Positions 19,830 through 29,611 of a DNA stretch of 64,000 bases are shown piece by piece; within the stretch, counting starts at the first letter, position 1, and every line of letters starts with the position of its first letter. Both the position numbers and the translations under genes were made by a program. The notes under the pieces are model-generated. The model worked only from the letters and a program-made list of their open reading frames with translations. It was not told where the DNA came from and did not search any database. Source of the DNA: Lepidostoma basale (taxonomy: Eukaryota > Arthropoda > Insecta > Trichoptera > Lepidostomatidae); assembly GCA_022606425.2 (NCBI GenBank), contig JAHDVF020000890.1, positions 586,501 to 650,500 on the forward strand. The letters run 5' to 3'.

Positions 19830-19861
19830 AACCGGTTTCGTTTCCGCCGAAGCTTCGTCAG
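19830..19861 (-). ncRNA. Hammerhead-like motif, UU-cleavage subfamily, intact core
   Basis: Minus strand: CTGACGA, A, GCTTC-GGCG-GAAAC, GAAA, palindromic CCGG, UU. Helix I: AACC before the core pairs with GGUU after it (4 bp). Compared with 9605 (UGCC/GGCA) and 60309 (AAACC/GGUUU), the pairing is kept while the bases change. It sits directly at the end of the long palindrome 19864-20114. Confidence 0.65.
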
Positions 19862-19863
19862 GG

Positions 19864-20114
19864 TTATATCGTCGGTTCAAAGGTAAAACTCAGTAAGTGA
19901 CATTTAATTTTTTTTTTTTGCAATTTCTGTATCAGAATTGTGAATTCTACGTCATAAAATAATCACCAAGCGTTTTTATTAAAGAATAACTGTTATTCTT
20001 TAATAAATACACTTGGTGATTATTTTCTGACGTAGAAGTCACAAGTCTGATACAGAAATTGCAAAAAAATTAAAATGTCACTTAATGAGTTTTACCTTTG
20101 AACCGACGATATAA
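19864..20114. repeat. Long palindrome
   Basis: Arms of about 115-125 bp. The left starts TTATATCGTCGGTTCAAAGG at 19864, the right ends with its complement at about 20114. The centre is AAAGAATAACTGTTATTCTT (19981-20000). Arms agree closely (about 90% by eye), with a T-run/A-run difference. Only the left side retains the hammerhead. Confidence 0.8.
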
Positions 20115-20504
20115 ATAATCTAAATATTGTACTATACAAAGAAGCCCATAATACATAAACATTTAGAATGGAGGGCAAGAGTGTGGCCTAATTTATAAGG
20201 AAGATAAAAAAAAAATGCAAATGAGAAATTAGTAGAAATATAAAAATGTATACAGTAATTTTTTCATATAATATTTTAATGTTAGCATGTAATACAAGTG
20301 TTTTTAAATTCCTCAAAATTTACAGGAGCGTGAAATATTTTACAAAAAAATAATGTATCTCACTCTGAATTGCAAAATATATTTTTGACCATGCTGGGAG
20401 AAAAGGGCTTCTCAACCCGCTGATTCACTATCGTGGAGTGTAACTAAAATAAAAATGTGTAGTCATATTTTTAAAACGGCCAATTACTATGAAAGGGCAT
20501 CCCT

Positions 20505-20690
20505 TAAAAACATATTAATTAATGTATTATTTCTTGAATAATGATGTTAAAGTCCATATTAGATAGTTAATACGAATGAATACATCTGTTTTTTATAAGT
20601 TTCATTATATTTTATGGGAATGACATGTAATACAATTAAAATTCTTGAAAATATACGTTTTCATTCGTATTAATTATATAATTAAATAGA
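20505..20690. repeat. Fold-back repeat, GCCTT subfamily
   Basis: TTAATACGAATGAATAC (left) opposes GTTTTCATTCGTATTAATT (right), with TTTATGGGAATGACATG between. ATTATTTCTTGAATAATGATG marks the outer left. Confidence 0.55.
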
Positions 20691-20821
20691 TATCTATGTA
20701 ATTTATCAATCAAAATCTTATAACGCCACTATAAAAATATTGTTTAACGTTATTACAGCAGAAAAAGGAATAATAACATATTTTCTTCTATATACGCCAT
20801 ACTTTGTGTTGTTATGATGGT

Positions 20822-21130
20822 TTATTTATATTTTTCTTTTTTATACATTTTGTATATACAACACTTTTATTAAAAATTAATTTATGTTGACATATTTCGG
20901 ACAAACAGTCCTTCTTCAGCAAAGAAACATATTTATAAAAATATTATAAAATTGTTGTTGTTTACATGATCTGACAGAGATAACATCTGTCAGATCATGT
21001 AAACAACAACAATTTTATAATATTTTTATAAATATGTATCTTTCTGAAGAAGGACTGTTTGTCCGAACATGTCAATATAATATTATTTTTAATAAAAGTG
21101 TTGTATAAAAAAGAAAAATAGAAATAAATA
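20822..21130. repeat. Long palindrome with a hammerhead-like motif in each arm
   Basis: Arms of about 150 bp meet at ATCTGACAGAGATAACATCTGTCAGAT-type centre (20970-20996). The left arm bears the motif on the minus strand at 20889-20919 (CTGAAGA..GGAC/GTCC..GAAA..TATG..TC); the right arm bears it on the plus strand at 21044-21073 (CTGAAGA..GGAC/GTCC..GAA..CATG..TC; one A lost from GAAA). Outer arms share ACAACACTTTTATTA / TAATAAAAGTGTTGT. Confidence 0.85.
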
Positions 21131-21142
21131 TTAACATATTTT

Positions 21143-21445
21143 ATGCTCCAAATTGCGGAACAGAAGCAGTTTAAAACGATCCTGTATGAAGGTCTTCTAA
21201 ACGAGTTGGCATCCGAAGTCGGCTTATTTAAATATAGAGAATACTATCTTAAGATTATCAAAAATATCAATATCTTATTTGTCAACTTGGTTTACACAGC
21301 GTCCAGTGTACAAACACTTGGACTACTATCCACGTATGGGTACTACTACATATGGATACACACGTATCATAGCTCTGTGAAACATATTTCTCCCGCCCTT
21401 AATCTGTACGAAATGAATGCATTAGCAAACAAAATGGCAGATTAA
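21143..21445 (+). other. Unrecognised 100-codon open frame
   Basis: Starts 13 bp after the palindrome. The translation (EQKQFKTILYEGLLNELASE..) has mixed hydrophobic and aromatic content, no domain, signal peptide or repeat that I recognise. No upstream promoter or splice evidence. Could be chance. Confidence 0.2.
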
Positions 21446-22099
21446 TACGCAGCACTTGTGGGCCTAAGTTAATCGCTGTAGCCGCATGGGAGTGCGCGAC
21501 CCAGCGCATGAATGAATTACCAACGTATTTTGTAGTTTGTGAATAATTAATTCAAATTAAGATATCCCACAACAAACAGCGGAGAGATCTTTTAGCGCGA
21601 ACCCGTGTAGGTTAGTTATTGGGGTGTGTTATAGGTTAGGAGTGGCGTGGCGCTGGCGGGCCACCGTCTAGCGGCTCCGGTGTTCAATATTCATGGGTGG
21701 AGCAGGCGGTGATTGGGGCTTATTAGCATTCAAAAGGGCGGGCAGGATTCCCTCAAATAATAGGAAATATTATTCCAACGACAGAAAGCCTGTTTGCAGA
21801 TTGCCTACATAGAATATACACGCCGATATAATCCGAGGAAGTTATTATCAGGCCGGGTGAGAAGGGTAATATGATGATTAAAACCGAGTATTAGATCTAC
21901 ATAGTAATGCGGCATAGACCCCGCGGCCCCGTGACTGCCATCTCAGGTAGCTACTTAACATCTGGGGGTACTTTTATATCGTACTATTAATCGCTTAATC
22001 ATCCTATAGACATGGAAAATGACCGGCCTTCACTTTAACAGAAGGATACGGTTTTCCGCAATTGTGATAGCAACGAAATCACTAAAGGGAGGACCTTAG
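21446..22099. other. Low-copy moderate-GC island
   Basis: 21460-21990 has several GC-rich patches (GTGGCGCTGGCGGGCCACC near 21645) and matches nothing else here. Candidate conserved noncoding or exon-bearing DNA; no open frame of note. Confidence 0.3.
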
Positions 22100-22372
22100 A
22101 TCATCATCATCGTCAATATCTTCAGCGTTACAACCCTTGGTGGATCTTCACCCTGTCCTATCTCTTACCAAAACCTCCCAATCTTGCTACCCCGGGGCCC
22201 AACAGTCTTCCGCGACACCATCCAACCAACGCAGCCTGTCAACGCTTCTTCGCGCTACTAGGTGATCAAAGAACACCCTTTTGGGCGGCTCCAGATCATC
22301 CGTGCGGTGCAAATGACCTACCTAGCCAGCGCAGTCTGTTAATCTTAATAAACTTGACCACGCTGATGTCCA
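22100..22372 (-). pseudogene. Family B non-LTR relic
   Basis: Minus-strand reading in changing frames matches 32751-33060: DISVVKF, KINRLRWLG, ..GAAEKGVL-like, RRSVDRLRWLDGVAEDC, QDWEVLV..DRTG and HQGL* followed by a TGATGATGAT tail (22099-22112). Several indels. Confidence 0.6.
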
Positions 22373-22384
22373 AAAATATATACA

Positions 22385-22515
22385 CATTCATCAATTACTT
22401 ATTCTTCTATCGTTTCCTCACTGCTGAGAGGATCCGTGGCTAAAAAAAAATGCTTCCGATCCCCTATGTTCTCCACAGTCCGCACCTCTCTTTTTAGCAA
22501 TCTGTAAAGCTGTCT
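22385..22515 (-). pseudogene. Family D non-LTR relic
   Basis: Minus strand: KREVRTVENIGDRKHFFLAT then DPLSSEET. It aligns with 56850-56970 and 13010-13095. The R1-clade element is inserted just beyond it. Confidence 0.45.
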
Positions 22516-22555
22516 AACCCCCACATTCTAATACTGTGGATTCTAATACGCGTCT

Positions 22556-22996
22556 GTGGCTTCCTCCACTCTCAGCGAGGAAGAATTCTCGCGGACTTTT
22601 AGGAGGGTGAGCACCTTCGGAAATCGGGGATCGGGCAGGGAGAACGGGGTGTACGCTATGCATCCCGTGGCCAGGTCTGTACTGGTTTCCGCGGGCTTCG
22701 TGTATATGGGCTGGGAGGCTTGCCGCTGTCGAGACTATGTGGGGGCGATTCGATGTTTTAAATGCCATCTGTATGGCCACATGTCCGGGCGCTGCACGCG
22801 CGAGCAGGAGACCTGTAGATACTGTGCTGCTGACGGCCACCAGGATAAGGACTGCCCAAATAGGAACAGCCCACCTAAATGTGCCACCTGTGCGCGTTTC
22901 AAACGGCAGGCGGACCATCCCACGGGCGACTCCAAGTGCCCAGCATATCTGGCAGCCGTGAGCCAAGTGTTACGAGCGACTGACTATGGCTGCTAG
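22556..22996 (+). pseudogene. ORF1 (gag-like), C-terminal part
   Basis: An open frame with no natural start, because the element is truncated at its 5' end. It encodes the nucleic-acid-binding gag end. Three zinc knuckles lie in a row near 22755-22945: CFKCHLYGHMSGRC, CRYCAADGHQDKDC, and CATC..H....C. This CCHC triplet at the end of ORF1 is typical of the R1 clade. The preceding VYMGWEACRCRDYVGAIRC segment is also a family hallmark. It stops in TGCTAG, overlapping the ORF2 ATG by 11 nt. Confidence 0.85.
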
Positions 22997-25970
22997 CGCC
23001 AAGTTCAGAATAGGACAAATCAACCTAGGGAGGTCGCGTGCTGCAACACTCATGTTGCAGCGCGTAATGCGTGAAAGAGTATTGGACATTGCCTTAATTC
23101 AGGAGCAGTACGCCTGGGGGGGCAGGACGCGTGGCATTGGGGAGCCCAGCTTTGTCCTTGAGAGGGGTGCCTTCCCCAGGGCGGGGATAGTAATCGGCAA
23201 TCCCTCAGTCCGTCCCCTCCTGTTGGAGGGCCTCTCTGGGGAGGACGCTGTCTGCGTTTCTATTGTCATTGGAGGCAGAGAAATCCTCTTTGTTTCCACT
23301 TATTTTAAGTATGGCGATTCTGCTGAGCCCCATATCAGCGCGCTTGAGCGGGTGCTTGAGAGAGCTGGAGATCGACCCGTGATAATAGGTGGTGACTTCA
23401 ATGCGCACTCTTCCCTGTGGCATGACACCACAAGGTCCCACTCGAGGAGGGATCGGACTGAAATGGTCGAGGAATTTGTGGCCTCTTCAGGGCTACACGT
23501 CCTTAACCTACCAGGTCAGCTCCCTACCTTTGCTGGGCCCTGCGGAGAGAGCTGCATTGACGTCACCCTCTGTTCTGGTTCGGTGTACCCCCGGATCTCC
23601 GGCTGGACGGTTCATGAATGCGATGTTCTCAGTGATCATCGTCTCATTACCTTTTCGGTCGGGGGAACGGTGCGGCCGGTGGCCAGGGGTCAGTGGCGGT
23701 TCCGGACCTCTCGGGCAGATTGGGACCGTTTCGGCGACGTTTTGAAAGACGAGTTGAGTGACTTGAGGAGGATCGCGTCGGAGGATCCGGATAATTTGGG
23801 AAATCACTTCAGCCGTGCAGTGGTTAGGGCGTCGGATCGCGCGCTCGGTCGCACCGCGCCGGGAGGCGGCCACCGTTCAGCCTGGTGGAACACCGACTGC
23901 ACGGAGGCCAGGAGGGCTTACAGACGTGCCTACAGGCGGGCTGGGGGGGCCAGGAAGGGCGGTCTCTCTCCCCGGAGAGAGGAAGCGCTCCTTGGCGAAC
24001 TCCGGACTGCCAGGGGAGCATACTCTAAGACCATCCGGCAGGCCAAGGCCTCTTCCTGGCGGGGCTGGGTCACAGAGGTCGGAAACGCCAACCCCTGGAC
24101 ACTCGGTGGTGTCATCGGCAAGGCAAAAGATCCCTGCGGTGGCTGCCTCTCCACTATCATTGCGGGTGGAGGGGTGGAGACCGTGGGCATCTCGGAAACT
24201 CTGATGGCGCTACTGAACAGGCTGGCTCCCCTGGAGTCGACGGAGGGCGAGGGTGCTCATCATCAGCAGATTCGCGCCCTCTGTCGTATCCCCCCTCGGG
24301 ATATCCGGGGCAGACAGCCTGTCGCACAAGTCACCAAAGCTGAATTGGATGTCATAGTGAAGGGTCTGGGCCCTGCTAAGTCACCAGGCGTTGATAGAGT
24401 CACCGGCGTGATTGTTAAAAAAGTCTGGCAATTTGCCGGTGAGGAGATGACCCTGGTCATGCAGTCATGCTTGAGGAGGGGAGTCTTCCCTACCGACTGG
24501 AAGATGGGATCGATCAGAGTCATTCCCAAACCAGGAGATAAACCTCGCACCGATCCTGGTGCGTACCGGCCGATTACGCTCCTTCCAATCTTTGGCAAGG
24601 TCCTGGAAAAGCTGGTGCGTGGCAGACTCGATGCCGCCCTTTCCCCCCCATGCCCTAGGCAGTTTGGATTTGTCAGAGGACGCTCCACTGAGGATGCCAT
24701 TAAATACGCGCTGGATTGGGTAAGTGACTCTGCTCGAGGGGATAACAAGTACGCGGTGGGTGTGTTTCTCGATATAAGCGGCGCGTTTGACAACGCCTGG
24801 TGGCCCATGATACTTTCGAAGCTACGCAGCCGAGGATGCCCTCGAGAATTGTTTAATATAATTTCCGACTACTTCAAAGACAGGAGAGTTGAAATCATCC
24901 ACGGAGAAACTCGAGTCGAGAGAGAGTCGACGATGGGATGCCCTCAGGGCTCGGTCCTTGGGCCGACCCTCTGGAACGTCCTATTCGACGACGTCCTCCG
25001 CTTACCGTTACCGGGAACTAGCACTGTGGTCGCGTATGCCGACGACGCGCTCCTCCTTGTGTGCGGAAAGAGCCGGAATGAACTTGAAATGGTCTCAAAT
25101 GAATGCTTGAGGATGATTGCGGCGTGGGGCGAACGAAACAAGCTTTCCTTCTCCCCTGCCAAGACGTCCGCCATGCTTCTCCGTGGGAATCTAAGCCGTA
25201 ACAGAAACCCGACTATACGGATGAATGAATCTGGCATCAGGTTCAAGAGTTCGCTCAAGTACCTAGGTGTTCAGGTCGACATGTCGCTCTCATTCCTGGG
25301 GCATGTAAAGGCGGTATCTGAGGGGTCCGCGAATCTGTTCATGCAGGTCAGGCGCCTCAGCACTGCGGCGTGGGGCCTTCGGGCGCCGGCGACTCGGTTA
25401 CTATACAAAGCCGTGTATGTGCCCCGAATCACGTATGCGGCGGGTGTGTGGTCGGGTCGTCTAGCGGTTCGGACGGTGTCCTCCGCACTGCTGAGGGGCC
25501 AACGCGTGCCCCTCTTAGCTCTGACCAGTGCCTACAGGACTGCCGCCTCGGTGGCGCTTCCGGTAATTGGAGGGGTTCTCCCTGCCGATCTGGAGGTGCT
25601 GGAGGCGGTTGCCAGGAGACGCCTCAAGCGGGGCGAGAGGGTGACCCATCTGGGCCTCACTCTTGACCCTGAGGAGGACGGACTTACAGCCTTGCGCGGA
25701 AGGATAAGGGAGGCTTCCATGTGTGATTGGCAAAAGAGATGGGACGAATCGCCCAGAGGGAGGTGGACCCACTCTTTCTTTCCCTCCTTGAGAAGAAGGA
25801 TGAGCAGTGAGTGGATCGCCTTGGATCACCACGTTGTGCAGATGCTCTCGGGCCACGGAAACTTCCGTGCCAGGCTCCATGATTTTGGTCTGGTGCCGGA
25901 CCCGGAGTGTACGTGCGGCGGGGGCCCCAGACGGCCTTCCACATCCTCTGGGAGTGTAGTTCCCTGGTGA
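22986..25970 (+). CDS. ORF2: endonuclease/reverse transcriptase (R1 clade)
   Basis: 994 codons from an ATG inside the ORF1 end, needed for target-primed reverse transcription. Residues ~8-225 are the apurinic-like endonuclease: QINLGRSRAA, LIQEQYA (IQEP in most relatives), GGDFNAHSSLWHD and SDHRLITF with S216-D217-H218. The reverse transcriptase spans ~470-750: GAYRPITLLPIFGKVLEKL, QFGFVRGRSTEDAI, FLDISGAFDNAWW, GCPQGSVLGP, the catalytic YADD at 684-687, LSFSPAKTSAML and LKYLGVQVD. The tail (TYAAGVWSG.., LPADLEVLEAVARRRLKRGE) is R1-like. The frame is open until a shift near 25915-25935, within a G/C run, after CTCGG of the C-terminal zinc finger. Otherwise intact, so a recent copy. Confidence 0.92.
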   Translation: MAASAKFRIGQINLGRSRAATLMLQRVMRERVLDIALIQEQYAWGGRTRGIGEPSFVLERGAFPRAGIVIGNPSVRPLLLEGLSGEDAVCVSIVIGGREILFVSTYFKYGDSAEPHISALERVLERAGDRPVIIGGDFNAHSSLWHDTTRSHSRRDRTEMVEEFVASSGLHVLNLPGQLPTFAGPCGESCIDVTLCSGSVYPRISGWTVHECDVLSDHRLITFSVGGTVRPVARGQWRFRTSRADWDRFGDVLKDELSDLRRIASEDPDNLGNHFSRAVVRASDRALGRTAPGGGHRSAWWNTDCTEARRAYRRAYRRAGGARKGGLSPRREEALLGELRTARGAYSKTIRQAKASSWRGWVTEVGNANPWTLGGVIGKAKDPCGGCLSTIIAGGGVETVGISETLMALLNRLAPLESTEGEGAHHQQIRALCRIPPRDIRGRQPVAQVTKAELDVIVKGLGPAKSPGVDRVTGVIVKKVWQFAGEEMTLVMQSCLRRGVFPTDWKMGSIRVIPKPGDKPRTDPGAYRPITLLPIFGKVLEKLVRGRLDAALSPPCPRQFGFVRGRSTEDAIKYALDWVSDSARGDNKYAVGVFLDISGAFDNAWWPMILSKLRSRGCPRELFNIISDYFKDRRVEIIHGETRVERESTMGCPQGSVLGPTLWNVLFDDVLRLPLPGTSTVVAYADDALLLVCGKSRNELEMVSNECLRMIAAWGERNKLSFSPAKTSAMLLRGNLSRNRNPTIRMNESGIRFKSSLKYLGVQVDMSLSFLGHVKAVSEGSANLFMQVRRLSTAAWGLRAPATRLLYKAVYVPRITYAAGVWSGRLAVRTVSSALLRGQRVPLLALTSAYRTAASVALPVIGGVLPADLEVLEAVARRRLKRGERVTHLGLTLDPEEDGLTALRGRIREASMCDWQKRWDESPRGRWTHSFFPSLRRRMSSEWIALDHHVVQMLSGHGNFRARLHDFGLVPDPECTCGGGPRRPSTSSGSVVPW

Positions 25971-26116
25971 GCGCGCGGAATCGGATGATAGATGATGTAA
26001 AAGTGGCTGTCCGCCCGGTCTGGAACTCAGATCTGACGGAGAGTCAACATAACTTTGGGTGTTTGAAAGTATTCGTGAGAGCGTGGATTAATGCATTTGC
26101 CGAGGCCGACACTTAG
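25907..26116 (+). pseudogene. ORF2 C-terminal piece, out of frame
   Basis: In the frame that corresponds to a one-base loss relative to ORF2, GPQTAFHILWECSSLVSARN completes the conserved CxC..H....C motif, followed by RPVWNSDLT.. and FVRAWINAFAEADT to the stop at 26116. The break lies in the run GGCGGGGGCCCC around 25916-25927, where slippage or an assembly error is easy. Confidence 0.85.
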
Positions 26117-26768
26117 CCGGCCTCCAAGTATATAAGGATGCTGGGGCTACTGCTCCTGGATGGAGGGGTTTTTGCGGTTTTTACGGTTGTCTACCCCACC
26201 GGAATTCACCGGAATTTGTGCTGTTTCTTGCCCTCTGAGGGTGCGCTGTTTTCCAGCTGGGAGAGGGAGGTTGCCCCTCTGCGACGGGTCTCGTTCCTCT
26301 CCCTGTTGGCCATAATAATAATTTGTGCAGTGGTTTTATTTATTTATTTAATATTATGAAATGCTTCCTAAACCTCGTCCTTTGTCCTACATGCCAAAAA
26401 CTGTACTCTACGTTATTATTATTATTTTTTTTTCCCCATCCCGCATTTGTCTCTTCTGCCTCTCCTGTTCTTCCCGCTGTATATTCCTGCGGTGTATATT
26501 TTATCTTTTATGAAATGTTCATGTATTATATATTTTGCTTATTTATTTATTCAATAAAGTACAGCGGAGCATAGAAGTGAAATTGAGTAGATTAAATGTG
26601 GTCTGGCACCCCCTTGTTGTTGCCGTATTTAAATGTAAGTCCCGGATGGACCGGGGACAGGCCCAGGGAGTGTACGAGCGAGGCTGATGAAAGGGCGCCG
26701 CTACGCCCTATAACAGCCTCGGGTATGTGGCGGGAACTTCTATGTTCCTTTAAAAAAAAAAAAAAAAA
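26117..26768 (+). other. R1-clade element 3' UTR and poly(A)
   Basis: Begins GC-rich, then pyrimidine/T-rich (26400-26540), with AATAAAG (26551) and a terminal block GGACCGGGGACAGGC..GGCGCCGCTACGCCC..GCCTCGGGTATGTGGCGGG before 17 As. This terminal block has a diverged second copy at 41605-41699. Confidence 0.85.
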
Positions 26769-26869
26769 TCTAATACTAAAGTTTTCTTAATTCGGTCGTA
26801 CCAAATTCTTCTCGATCTTCCTTGATTTCAAACTCCATTAATGAACATATATATTATCTATACCATTTC

Positions 26870-27230
26870 TTTTACTAAAACATTTTAACGGTCCTTTCAA
26901 TCTTTTGTTTACATCGATTCTATTTCAACAAAGATATTTATTTGGTCTTGCCATGATTTCCTCAGGTTTCATTTACATGATCTTCTTTTAATATCTCCGC
27001 CAATATTTCGTTATTCACTTATTTCATGCATTTAAACCATTATTGTATTCATGTCGATTTCGTTCGCTACGTAACCCATCTTACATCGTAGTTTGACATT
27101 CTATCATACATTTGATTGACTACACGCACGCGCGTGATAATTCTCATTTCTACTGCATTATACATTTAACTATATTTTGCTAGTCCCATGCTTCACTCCT
27201 ATATACAAGCATAAAAACACCGTTATCCCA
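26870..27230 (-). pseudogene. Family A upstream-tail relic, heavily decayed
   Basis: Minus-strand pieces VFMLVYRSEAWD, MQ..ELSRACV, CMIECQTTM, MARPNKY (from GRPRKTWHDQIN) occur in family A order. Many stops. Old copy. Confidence 0.35.
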
Positions 27231-27239
27231 TCTTAGTTG

Positions 27240-28042
27240 TTAATGTTAAAGAAATTTTTAAGAACTAATTTGTTATATTTTAAATCAAAAGAAATACATA
27301 TTTAGGTCACAGTAATGTTACAATAAAAAGCAAAATATGTTTTTATTTCAAACGTATACATATTTTTTCTCTGGACTTAGATCATATCTGGAATGTAAAT
27401 GAACACTTGTCACGTAGAGAAAAACGTACGAAAATTTAACATTTTTCCGAGAACGGTGGCTCAAATTTAAAAAAAATCGATTTATTTACGAGAAACAAAA
27501 AAAAACACCGTAACAACATTTCACTTATGCTTCACTAGTTGAAACAATTTGATTTTGGAACATGGAATAAATTTATTGAAAAAGATAATTGTATTTATTG
27601 TTTTTTTTTAACCTCTCCATTTCAATCTGCGTAATTGACAGTAAATTCTAGTTCATAGGATCCCAACTTCTAAATAAACACACTACAAAATAAAATAAAC
27701 GCTAACCCATTTTAAAGAGAAAAAAAACATGTAAACTCCCGTTTTTAAAATCAACAATGGAACCATACTTTATATTTTTAGACCATATCTAATTTTTGCA
27801 AACAGAGATTCGATGATGCCCTATTAGGTGAAATATCCATATTATATTAGAGTATTTATCAAACATTGCGAGTTTATTGTGAAATATATTCTTTCTTATT
27901 GGGTTGTGACATTTAATTTTGTATTTGTTTTTTTTTTTGATGTCCAAATGAGTTGCCTAAATCTTTTCTCATTTGTGTAAAATAAAAATAAATATTTGAA
28001 TATTTTCTATGAAAACATTGTATGTTAAGAATAATTAAATTA
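27240..28042. other. No gene seen
   Basis: AT-rich spacer with no repeat I can match. Confidence 0.4.
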
Positions 28043-28202
28043 AAATGGCGTGATCAAATTAATCAAATTTTAAAGGTTGGTCATGTCAGAAGCCCGAAGA
28101 ATCGACGTGCGTGTATGACTCGCTGTATGAATGTGGAGGAATCTAGAGAGGTATTTCAGGATAGTCCATTCTCTGCCTACCCCTGCGGTGAAATGGCGTG
28201 AT
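28043..28202 (+). pseudogene. Family A 3'-end fragment
   Basis: WRDQINQIL, VGHVRSPKNRRACMTRCMNV, EESREVFQDS then an internal ~12-bp loss before the SAYPCGEMA-like end and stop, followed by TTTGTTGTTG. Confidence 0.65.
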
Positions 28203-28241
28203 GGTTTGTTGTTGTATGTTAAGATGGTTAAAAATTGTACA

Positions 28242-28274
28242 CTGAAGATGGGCATCTGTGTCTCGAAACGTGTT
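28242..28274 (+). ncRNA. Hammerhead-like motif, CGTG subfamily
   Basis: CTGAAGA, U, GGG..CTC (weak helix II), GAAA, CGTG, UU. Helix I: TTG..CA before the core pairs with TG..CAA after it (5 bp with a bulge). It follows the family A relic directly, near its tail. Confidence 0.5.
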
Positions 28275-28344
28275 TGCAAAAAGACAATACACAAAGTTAG
28301 CGAATGTAGAAGAAATAAAAATAATAAAATATCCCGGAGGAGTA

Positions 28345-28439
28345 GCAGTTGACCCTAAACGTCCCCTAAATATGGCTTAGACTAAAAACACTTCTCAATG
28401 TCCACCGGTGGGTGGCACCGACCATGTTGGGAACCACTG
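28345..28439 (-). mobile_element. hAT-like terminus
   Basis: Minus strand starts CAGTGGTTCCCAACATGG, the classic hAT terminal sequence, followed by TCGGTGCCACCCACCGG. Flanking TTCTAGAT could be half of an 8-bp target duplication. The other end was not found, so it is a truncated or solo end. Confidence 0.5.
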
Positions 28440-28819
28440 TTCTAGATGGTTCTGTTTCATTAATTACAGTTTCTCGTTGAGAAACGTCTCGTTCAAACTG
28501 CCTTGACCCCGGCATTCAACCATGCATACTCTATACATTTGAATTCTTCTACTATTCAGTTGGACGTGACAAAAACATTACCTACCGGCACGCTAAATAT
28601 ATTTAAAATTTACCATTAAATGTTTGCCCGGAGCTGTATTTACAGAAGTAGAACTATTAGAGATAATGATCGTTAACATGTTTTTCGTTAACAACTAACT
28701 ATCTAAAGCTCATTTCATCAATAAAGTACATTAGCATACACGGTGATCCCAAGACATCAACACCCTTATTACATATTTATTATTTGTATTATTGTATTAT
28801 TGTACACTTGTATTATTGT
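28440..28819. other. No gene seen
   Basis: Spacer; no motifs. Confidence 0.4.
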
Positions 28820-29170
28820 ATTATCTCAAATGCTGATATTAGAAAGGAATGTAGAGTGAAAGAAGGTATTATGAATAAAATTATGAAAGGATCGCTGCAT
28901 TGGTTCGGAGATATGAAGCGCATGGGTGAAGAAAGAATGGTTAAAAAACTATACGTTAACGATGTAAATGGAATACGGAGTCGAGGTAGACCGAGGAAAA
29001 CATGGCATGACCAAATTAATCAAATTTTAAGGGTTGGTCATGTCAGAAGCCGGAATAATCGAGCGTGTATGACTCGCTGTATGAATGTGGAGGAAGCTAG
29101 AGAGGTATGTCAGGATAGAGTAGTGTGGCGGTCCATTCTCTCGGCCTACCTCTGCGGGGAAACGGCGTGA
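28820..29170 (+). pseudogene. Family A non-LTR ORF2 C-terminal fragment, well preserved
   Basis: Frame to the stop at 29170: ADIRKECRVKEGIMNKIMKG, SLHWFGDMKRMGEERMVKKL, YVNDVNGIRSRGRPRKTWHD, QINQILRVGHVRSRNN, ACMTRCMNVEEAREVCQDR and SAYLCGETA. EN and RT are absent. Followed by a (TTG) microsatellite at 29175-29195 as the 3' tail. The upstream part of the called frame before about 28830 is unrelated. Confidence 0.8.
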
Positions 29171-29199
29171 TGATTTGTTGTTGTTGTTGTTGTTTGTAT

Positions 29200-29611
29200 T
29201 ATTGCCAACACTTGTGGATTCACGTTTTAATAACTTTTTGAAAGCATTGTTTCTCACAACACTTTGTTACACTCCTCAAATACATGATACGGGTGGTTAT
29301 CATCCTTCCTCGGTGTACAAATTTAAACAATAGAACGGTACAAAATCGTTAATCGTTTTTATATATAGTAAGTACAATTTTACACAAATTTGGAACTACC
29401 GTGCTTTGGAAATAGCATGTGTGGACTTGTCGCCTATTAATTTATTCATAAACAAAACAACGTGTGTAGTACAAAGCTGAAGCCGATTGAATTTTGAATA
29501 TAGAACGGACTGTGGCTAACCGATAAAACTTAGACAAAGCCATTAACGAACAAAAGAGGGTATGAAAAGGTTTATTTAGTTGACTCGAGCATTCGGAGTA
29601 AGGGACGAAAC
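29200..29611. other. No gene seen
   Basis: 29225-29290 resembles the TCACAACACTTTG..CTCAAA block near 8165; otherwise spacer. Confidence 0.35.

Larger units (their letters stand above)
22536..26768 (+). mobile_element. R1-clade non-LTR retrotransposon, 5'-truncated
   Basis: The 3' end of a gag ORF, an EN/RT ORF overlapping it by 11 nt, a 3' UTR and a 17-A tail (26752-26768). TCTAATACT at 26769-26777 follows the tail and equals 22527-22535, giving a 9-bp target duplication; a second TCTAATAC at 22542-22549 leaves the exact 5' border ambiguous by 14 bp. GC content is far above the host DNA. Neither flank is 28S rDNA nor TTAGG repeats, the usual targets of R1, TRAS and SART. Confidence 0.9.

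Noticed and set aside
19830..21130. Penelope reverse transcriptase or GIY-YIG endonuclease gene near the hammerhead motifs
   Set aside because: I searched all frames around the motifs by eye; no reverse transcriptase or GIY-YIG motif is present in the window outside the R1 element.
23099..25944. Numerous antisense and shifted frames inside the R1 ORF2
   Set aside because: GC-rich coding sequence generates long shadow frames; only the frame with EN and RT motifs is real.
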